Positions 56,824 to 64,000 of a stretch of 64,000 nucleotides of DNA are shown here, piece after piece (the stretch's first letter is position 1; every line of letters begins with the position of its first letter). Made by a program: the position numbers and the translations under genes. Source of the stretch: Tetragonia tetragonoides. Its lineage: Eukaryota; Streptophyta; Magnoliopsida; Caryophyllales; Aizoaceae. The notes under the pieces are model-generated. The model did not search any database, was not told the DNA's origin, and saw only the letters and a program-made list of their open reading frames with translations. The stretch spans positions 43,435,001-43,499,000 of the forward strand of contig CM076144.1 in the NCBI GenBank assembly GCA_038025085.1, given 5' to 3'.

Positions 56824-57416
56824 TCAATGGTGTATAATATAATTTGCCCTCATATCCTAGCTTCTCTCTTTTGCCTCTCCTCTTTCTCTCTCAAACCTTA
56901 ACCTTTATTAGGACAAATTTTTCAAGCCGGGAGGGTCGGTTTAGGCCATTCTCGGTCTGTGAGTCATGTTTTCCACCTCTTTTTGCCATTGCTTTCTAGG
57001 TTTTGCGCTCTAAGTGGAATAAATTTTCTCTCCCTTTTGTGGAGTTATTAGGGATTTTTATATTTTTTTCCTTTTTATACAATCCTCTCTTCGCCTATTG
57101 TGCGTTTTAGTAGCAGGTAATATGAGTCCGGGGACCAGATGTGCACAAGACCGATGGTATCGTACAACGTTTTGCGAGCAAACAATTACGGTACTTGAGA
57201 TGAAGATCTCCACTTCTGTTAAAGATGAAGCATCAAAGGAAGCATATGGTTACTATGCATGTTAGGAGTCGCGCTCGGGTATTATAGTCAATTGCTTTGT
57301 TAGCAGATTTGTTATTGTTACTATTGATTTGGTATATTATAGGGTTATTTTCAATGTAGATATTGTATGGTTTTTCTATTAATGAAAGTCTCCTATTGCC
57401 CTCTCAAGAAAAAAAA
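56824..57416 (+). mobile_element. Possible mini-LINE: 5' UTR joined to 3' UTR
   Basis: Starts with CT-rich LINE-leader-like DNA (CTTCTCTCTTTTGCCTCTCC) and ends TCTCCTATTGCCCTCTCAAG plus an A-tract. A diverged direct repeat (GTATTAAGTGAAAAT at 56809; ATATTAAGGGTAAAT after the tail) may be the target duplication. No ORF1 or ORF2 between. Could instead be a gene UTR copy. Confidence 0.4.
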
Positions 57417-57768
57417 GATATTAAGGGTAAATAACTATTTTTTGGAACATGAATTAACCCCACACATAATGACAAAAAACCAAACTAACCAAGAACCATT
57501 TCACCAAATCCAAACTTACTCGTCCTGAGTTGACAAATAACCCTACATCAAGTCATCAACATAAACCTGCTTAAACGTGACTCGACCAAATCTAAGTAAC
57601 CGAATACCTTGCAACGCGAAATAACTTACACTAGGACCCGTAATGACCTCAAATCGAAATGATCAGACCCACCTGATTCCTGCCTCTAATTCCATTTAGT
57701 GTATGTCCTTTTCATCTTGAATTTAATTGAAATGAATTGAAGTGAATTGGGCTATAGTAACTTGAACT
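57417..57768. other. AT-rich intergenic DNA
   Basis: Nothing recognised. Confidence 0.4.
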
Positions 57769-57959
57769 AATTAAATTTATTTTTCTACCATCAAGGGTGT
57801 TGGTCAAGTGATTTCAAACTTACTCCTAAAAGTGATTTCATAACACAATGTCATGGGTTCAATTCTACATCCACCCCATACTTTTTATATGTCGGTGTTT
57901 CGCTCGCTATTCACTTGCACATTCTTTTTGATGAGCAAAAAATTAAATTTATTTTTTCT
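57769..57959 (+). mobile_element. tRNA-derived SINE (body 57787-57940) with target duplications
   Basis: AATTAAATTTATTTTTCT (57769-57786) recurs at 57941-57959 with one extra T. The 154-bp body has GGGTGTTGGTCAAGTGA (A-box region), GTCATGGGTTCAATTC (B box) and the 3' end TTGATGAGCAAAA. Confidence 0.85.
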
Positions 57960-58610
57960 GCCTTATTTTAGCATTTTATGACTATTCAAAACTCCTTCAA
58001 ATTGGGCTCATTTAATTTGAAAAACAAAATATAATCAATTTTCTTCAAATTCAGCTAACACCATAACAGATGCTATTATTTTTTTTGCTCGTAAATGCTA
58101 CTATGGCCCACGAGTGCCATCTCATGCAATGTTGTCGATTGAATGAAGAAAATTGAGCTGAATATCTTAGCTGAACTATTATAAAAGATATATATATTGT
58201 TTTTGATAGGATGAACTATTATAAACTTAGATAAATTAAACTGATATCAATTTGAGAGAAAAGAAAAGGTTGCAAAACCCAAATTGAGTTGAATCGGCTG
58301 GCATTGATCTTTTTTTTGCTCATCCAGCTGGCATTGAACTAAAAACAAATCGCGAGGTGAAAAGAATATATCCTTGTTGTGCGCAAAACTAGAGTAATTT
58401 GGGCAAAATTTGAAGAAATTGGGTCAAATTGAAAGAAATTGGATAAAATTAGAAGAAAATGGAAAAACAGTGAGAAACTGTGTTTTGTAAGTGAAAACGG
58501 TTGAAAATTGAGAGAAAGTGGGGATCCGGACAACTAAGCAAAATTGGGCAAACCTAAAAACCGAGTAAAAAGAACATGTCTTTTGTCAAGGAAGGTGCAA
58601 AAAGACGGTA
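57960..58610. other. AT-rich intergenic DNA
   Basis: Nothing recognised; GAAATTGGGTCAAATTGAAA-like runs near 58400-58460 are low complexity. Confidence 0.4.
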
Positions 58611-58833
58611 GTTCTCTACGTTGTCCTTATTATTTCAATATGCATTATACTAATTACTCGGTAATTACATCTTGTTGTTGAATATGATTTGGGACTATGA
58701 TAATAATTATTACGGAGTATTATACATAGTAGGCAAATTTCCACTTAGAATAATGTAACGAGAAAACGCAACTGAAACTTTTTCACATATTTTAGGTAAT
58801 TAAAATGGTAATATTTAAAACATGAGGCACTAA

Positions 58834-59115
58834 GGCTCTGTTTGATTCACCTTAATTTTACTTAAATTTGGTATATTTCAGTCCAGTTCATGTGTAACTT
58901 TATCACTCATGTAACTTTTTATTCCGAAATAATTGCACGATGATAATTATATCGTCGGAAAGATCTCAAAGTATACTTTCAAATGAGTCCAATATTGACT
59001 ATGTTTGGACGGATTTTAAATGGTTAACGGTCAAGTTTAAAAAATCAATTCAGTTCAGTTCATTTTTGTTCAATTCAGTTCAGATCAGTTTTATCCAATT
59101 GAATCAAACGGAGCC
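58834..59115. mobile_element. Tourist-like MITE with TAA target duplication
   Basis: Ends GGCTCTGTTTGATTCA and TGAATCAAACGGAGCC (one mismatch in 16), flanked by TAA at 58831-58833 and 59116-59118, as for PIF/Harbinger-type MITEs. Confidence 0.85.
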
Positions 59116-59446
59116 TAAATAATGATTATCCAAATATCAGGGCACCAAAGTGGAAAATTTGAATAGTAGTACAAGTTTGACAAAATGTGTGGGAATCTAA
59201 AGCATTATTATTCGTACAAGAAAGGTTAATATTGTATACAGCTATCTAAGGAAGGTGATTAATTATTGTTTGGAACATCTGACTATTTTGAGAGTGGTTA
59301 TGAGTTTAAATTATGACACCATAAACTTGCTGTAGTTGAGAATAATCTCACTATGATTACCGTGAAACTGTGCATGTGGTTAATGTCAAGTGAAGTAATA
59401 ATAATAATAATAATGCACAACTAATGGACAAACATCATCAACTACA

Positions 59447-59703
59447 GGGTGTGTTTGATAGAGCTTATCAGTTCAGTTCAGTTCAGGTGTCAGTTCAGTA
59501 ATTTCAAATTCAGTTAAATGATGTCCAGTTCAGTTCAATGGTGCTGAGTTCAGAAACATATTTTTTGTCTCACATACCGAATTGTGTTCAATTCAGTTTA
59601 GTTGTGTCCAGTTCAGTTCAGTAGTATTCAGTTTAGAGATGTTGAATTCAGTTCAGTTCAATTCAATTCAGTTCTGGTAAGTTCATCTCTAACAAACGCA
59701 CCC
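59447..59703. mobile_element. MITE rich in GTTCAGTTCA, absent from paralog A
   Basis: Ends GGGTGTGTTTG and CAAACGCACCC. The homologous promoter DNA of paralog A (45690-45712, ACTACATAATAATGCTCTCT) lacks it. It lies about 100 bases upstream of the paralog B ATG. Confidence 0.8.
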
Positions 59704-59806
59704 ATAATAGTGCTCTCTGAACTTGTTTTGCATCACAACCACACCTATTACTGCTATTAGTTCCATAATTTGGAATTGGATCCAAAAACTTCTTTGATAA
59801 TTAAAC

Positions 59807-62192
59807 ATGGAGAAAAAGGGTTTGCTTATGTTGCTATTTCTTAGCTTTTTTGCCTTCGTTATAATTTGCAGCACAATTTCAGTTCATATATCTTCTGGTA
59901 AGTCATCGAATTTAATTAAGTTTTCCTGCACGGGAGTGCTTAATTAAGGTTATTTTTCTTGTAATTTAGATGCTATATTTTATTTATGATGTAGGATTAA
60001 TTAGTTTGATGTTAAGAAATTAACTTGATTATTATCCGGGATCAACCTTAAATCCCATAGAGGAAGATCATTCATCTGTTGATCAAGAATTGTATGCCGA
60101 GGTCCTTGTGAGTTGTGCCCTTCCTCCCTCTTTCTCTCTCTAGCTCATCACCCCAAATCTCCTATAATACAACGCAACTACTGTTCGAATTGGAATCCTC
60201 TCTATTTGTCAAAAGAAATAAAGTTATGCCAAACATTGCCTCAGTATAGTTTCAGAACATCTCAATTACATTACTTTGGCCGTATTAAATTTTCTTTTGC
60301 AGTTAGTGCAATATAGTTTTAATTCGATTAAGACTAATTAAGCTTTTTTCCCCTAGTAGTGAGTATATTTTTGTAATCCTCCATTTCAACCACCCTCCAT
60401 GCTCCACCGAAAAAAAAAAAAGAAAAAAGAAAGAAGATTCTCATATGTCCTGGCTTGTTTGACTGTAACTATCCGTCTTATATTTTGTAGGATGATATTT
60501 CAGATTGAGTTAGCGAAACTAGTTAGGGTGTGTTCTTTTCACTTATTTTAATTTACCGAGTCAATCAAATTAGTTTAGATTACTTGTCCGTACATATCAG
60601 ATCAGTAGAACTAACCTCATTCAATGAGATGAGTTGAATTAATTTACTCAGTCCTAACTCCCATGAGCTCAGTGCGTGCAATCAATAGAAAAGAACACAC
60701 CTTCATCAATTATTGTAATATTTTTGTAATCCCTCCATTTCAACCACCCTCCACGCTCCACCCAAAAAAAAAAAAAAAGAAAGAAGACTGTCATATGTCC
60801 TAGCTCGTTTGACTGTGACTATCCGTCCTATATTTTTTAGGATGATGTTTCAGATTGAGTTAGCAAAACTAGTTAGGGTGTGTTCTTTTCACTTTTTTTA
60901 ACTTACCGAGTCAATCAGATTAGTTTAGATTACTTGTCTGTACATATCAGATCAAAAGAACTAACCTCATTCAATGAGATGAGTTGAATTTATTTACTCA
61001 GTCCTAACTCACATGAGCTCAATGCGTGCAATCAATAGAAAATAACACACCTTCATCAATTATTGTAATATTTTTGTAATCCCTCCATTTCAACCACCCT
61101 CCACGCTCCACCCCAAAAAAAAAAAAAAAGAAAAAAAGAAAGAAGATTCTCATATTTCCTAGCTCGTTTGACTGTGACTATTCGTCTTATATTTTGTAGG
61201 ATGATGTTTCAGATTGAGTTAGCAAAACTAGTTAGGGTGTGTTCTTTTCACTTATTTTAACTTACCAAGTCAATCAGATTTTTAGATTACTTGTCGGTAC
61301 ATATCTGATCAATAGAACTAAACTCATTTAATGAGATGAGTTAAATTTATTTATTCAGTCCCAACTCCCATGAGCTCAGTGCGTGCAATCAATAGAAAAG
61401 AACACACCTTCATCAATTATTGTAATATTTTTGTAATCCCTCCATTTCAACCACCCTCCACGCTCCACCCAAAAAAAAAAAAGAAAAAAAGAAACAAGAT
61501 TCTCATATGTCCTAGCTTGTTTGACTGTAACTATCCGTCTTATATTTTTAAGGATGATGTTTCAGATATTGAGTTAGCGAAACTAGTTAGGGTGTGTTCT
61601 TTTCACTTATTTTAATTTACCGAGTCAATCAGATTAGTTTAGATTACTTGTCCGTACATATAATATCAATAGAACTAACCTCATTCAATGAGATGAGTTG
61701 AATTTATTTACTCAGTCCCAACTCCCATGAGCTCAGTGCGTGCAATCAATAGAAAAGAACACACATTCATCAATTACTATTAATATTTTTGTAATCCCTC
61801 CATTTCAACCACGCTCCACCCACAAAAAAAAAAGAAAGAAGATTCTCATATGTCCTAGCTTGTTTGACTGTAACTATTTGTCTTATATTTTTTAGGATGA
61901 TGTTTCAGATTGAGATAGCGAAACTAGTTAGCGTGTGTTCTTTTCACTTATTTTAATTTACCGAGTTAATCAGATTAGTTTAGATTACTTGTCCGTACAT
62001 ATCAGATCAATAGAACTAACCTCATTCAATGAGATGAGTTGAATTTATTTACTCAATCCCAACTCCCATCAGCTCAGTGCGTGCAATAAATAGAAAAGAA
62101 CACACCTTCATCAATCATTGTTGTTCATATTGCTGGTATATATAATTATATTTTATTGTATTTTATTATATTTTATTTTTTTTATTATTTTG

Positions 62193-62282
<90 letters not shown>

Positions 62283-62321
62283 TTGATTTTGATTTTGATT
62301 TTGATTTTGATTTTGATTTTG

Positions 62322-62417
<96 letters not shown>

Positions 62418-62942
62418 CATTGTTGGTTCATGGGCATGTCACATGCCCAAAAAGGCTTTAGTCCGTCTACGCTTCTGCATAAGATGGGTATTTGCGTGCG
62501 GCGGAATGTTGAACGAAGTGGGTTTGTATATATCTCACGTAGAAAGATTAAAACATTTTGGGCATGCATAAAAGCAAGTAAGTTACTTCATCAATTGCTA
62601 ATTGATTTGTATTGGATCATCACTTTTAAAAGTCCTCACTCAATTAAGTCGTGCCCAATTATTGAAATTTATCAAACTATCGTCAGACACGTCACTTCTT
62701 CCCGTGACAAACGCAAATTATTTTGTTGCCTCTTTTCCAATGTATTTGTTGACGAGTTAACTACTTAACTTATGGAATATATGTAGCAGCATGATCTGAC
62801 GGAGTTGCGTACAAGGGAGGAAATGATGGAGGTAGAAAACAGAGATGAAGAATCAACACAGAGAAGAATAATGGCTATGCTGATGCGTAGAGACTATAAG
62901 GGATATCGTCCTCGTACCCGCAAACCCCCTCGTTCTCGGTAG
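59807..62942 (+). CDS. Small secreted peptide precursor, paralog B (DY...RKPPRSR)
   Basis: Exon 1 59807-59897 encodes a signal peptide (MEKKGLLMLLFLSFFAFVII); exon 3 62787-62942 ends RRDYKGYRPRTRKPPRSR. Exon 2 in paralog A starts after CCAG; here the same site is CCGG (60039-60040), so the acceptor is lost. An AG at 60060-60061 allows an in-frame exon 60062-60108 that drops seven residues and gives 97 residues. Asp-Tyr is the recognition context for plant tyrosylprotein sulfotransferase. DY plus KPP near the end recalls RGF/GLV/CLEL and CIF hormones; family undecided. The exon 3 acceptor is a TAGCAG tandem site. Intron 2 holds a 350-bp tandem repeat and a large ATT microsatellite. Confidence 0.7.
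60361..62121 (+). repeat. Five-unit tandem repeat (350-358 bp) in intron 2 of paralog B
   Basis: The marker GTAATCC(C)TCCATTTCAAC starts at 60373, 60726, 61076, 61433 and 61791. Each unit contains an inverted-repeat core with ends GGTGTGTTCTTTTC and GAAAAGAACACACC (about 175 bp), plus an A-tract. Paralog A has one related unit in the same intron (about 46830-47445). Confidence 0.95.
62191..62415. repeat. Compound microsatellite (TTA)n-(GATTTT)7-(TTA)n
   Basis: Pure TTA from about 62195 to 62280, TTTTGA units 62281-62322, then TTA to 62415. Paralog A has only a short ATT run at the equivalent place. Confidence 0.95.
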
Positions 62943-64000
62943 CTTAGCCGGAGAAGAATAATGGTTATACTTAACATTTGCATGAAATGTTATGTTATCT
63001 ATGTTTCTCCAACATTTGCAAGCACGTATGTAAGAACAGAGAAAACATGCTGCCTCTTGGAATATGCCTACCTTGACAAAACCGCCACCACCAGACCCCC
63101 CAGACCACCCAGTTCCACCGCCTCATCCTCCTCCTCTGCCATTTTCGTCCACTTCTCAAGCCATTCCTCTTGTTTTAATTACTGTTAATCACTCTTGCCC
63201 TTTCCCCAAGGCTCAATTAAATGATTCCCCTAATATTATATCAAACCCTAAACGCCCAAATTCATTAGTGATTTGGCCAATTCAGTTTAACAATGGTCCG
63301 ATTCGTTATAGTCATCCTTTCTTAAGATCATCCATGAGCCCAATCAATTGAATTCACATGGGGAAAATTTTATATAAGACTTCAATTAAATAAAACTACT
63401 GTTGTTTATGGGGTTTAAAACTCCATTGGCTTTGCATCCTTTACATCTGGCGTCCTGTTGCTCAACCAAGGCGGTGACTTACAGAAACTCCACCACAAAT
63501 GGCAGAGGAATATCTTTGGTGGCTCACAAACCATTTCTCCTCCAAACACATCAGGTTTTTTCTTTCCTCACTCCCTCTCCTTGAGCTCCCTAGAGTTACT
63601 GTCCAACCTAGTTAATTGGCTAGTTCAAGCTATATCTTGTTTGTTTGTACTTTCCATGATTCTATCTAATTTGGTTGCTTGTTGTAGTTCTATGCCATGT
63701 CATGATCCTAGAAACTTTTCGATTCGTCGCACAAATTACTGTAGCATCACTGCATATACGACACCTCTGTTTATCTATAAATCTAGGCTTTTTGGTGGCT
63801 GGTATCTATTTGGGTGCATGTTTTTAATTCAGTTCATAATGGGTTCTAATTATGACACGTTAGTTTTACTCATGCATTTAGACATTTTGCAATGTGTAGC
63901 TTACTGGTTGCACAATCTCTTCTATAAATACAGTTATATTTCCCTTGGTTTAGTTCAGTCTTGTGCCTTCGCTCTACATACTTCCGTACTGTCTACTATA
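62943..64000. other. 3' flank of paralog B and unrecognised DNA
   Basis: Homology to the paralog A 3' flank extends to about 63030. From 63060 on there is CCACC-rich DNA and two short open frames (63064-63351, 63402-63584) without recognisable domains or splice structure. Confidence 0.4.

Noticed and set aside
62118..62768. Long frames encoding poly-Ile, poly-Tyr or poly-Asn
   Set aside because: Translations of the TTA/ATT microsatellite in the intron of paralog B.
63064..63351. Pro-rich 95-codon frame
   Set aside because: Low-complexity start, no recognisable domain; could be a leader or repeat.

Overview
The window is nuclear DNA of a flowering plant, most likely a eudicot. It is AT-rich, has no long intact single-copy gene, and carries Stowaway/Tourist-like MITEs, plant L1-type LINEs with DUF4283-type ORF1s, Ty3/gypsy and Ty1/copia remains, and small three-exon genes for secreted peptides. 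I could not fix the genus. Most open frames are transposon relics or chance.

Layout. 1-6638: minus-strand Ty3/gypsy element (gag and protease relics, primer-binding site, complete 2.25-kb LTR full of palindromic 16-mers), inserted into the endonuclease of a minus-strand LINE (6639-about 10080). 10483-12488: 5'-truncated plus-strand LINE with perfect 16-bp target duplications. 12.5-22 kb: AT-rich DNA with MITEs, SINEs and a decayed organelle-type tRNA-Trp. 22120-22650: PSY-family sulfated-peptide gene whose expected ATG is GTG. 24.0-26.9 kb: minus-strand copia gag relic split by a plus-strand solo LTR (5-bp target duplication) and a MITE. 26.9-44.3 kb: two adjacent composite elements separated and bounded by (TA)n tracts. 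They contain minisatellite-like arrays (GTACCTTTG in the first; GAGCCACCCC and GTTAACTTTTAT in the second), nine tRNA-like cassettes in both orientations, and captured host gene fragments (TBC RabGAP, RRM, 40S ribosomal protein SA). 45.8-48.4 kb and 59.8-62.9 kb: two paralogous three-exon genes for small secreted peptides with a DY...KPP or DC...KPP C-terminus. Between them lies a nearly complete 7.1-kb LINE with an 18-bp target duplication.

How it fits together. The PSY gene and the two paralogs have the same exon phases (1, then 0), a signal peptide in exon 1 and the presumed hormone in the last exon. The 3' flank of the PSY gene is also found downstream of the first paralog, so the window looks like a duplicated cluster of sulfated-peptide loci expanded by transposons. 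One paralog has lost the sulfatable Tyr; the other keeps Asp-Tyr but has a broken splice acceptor with an in-frame substitute 21 nt downstream.

The best candidate for something undescribed is the family of cloverleaf-forming cassettes at 29-43 kb. They have tRNA-like A and B boxes, compensatory stem changes between copies, and a palindromic arm in place of a normal anticodon arm.
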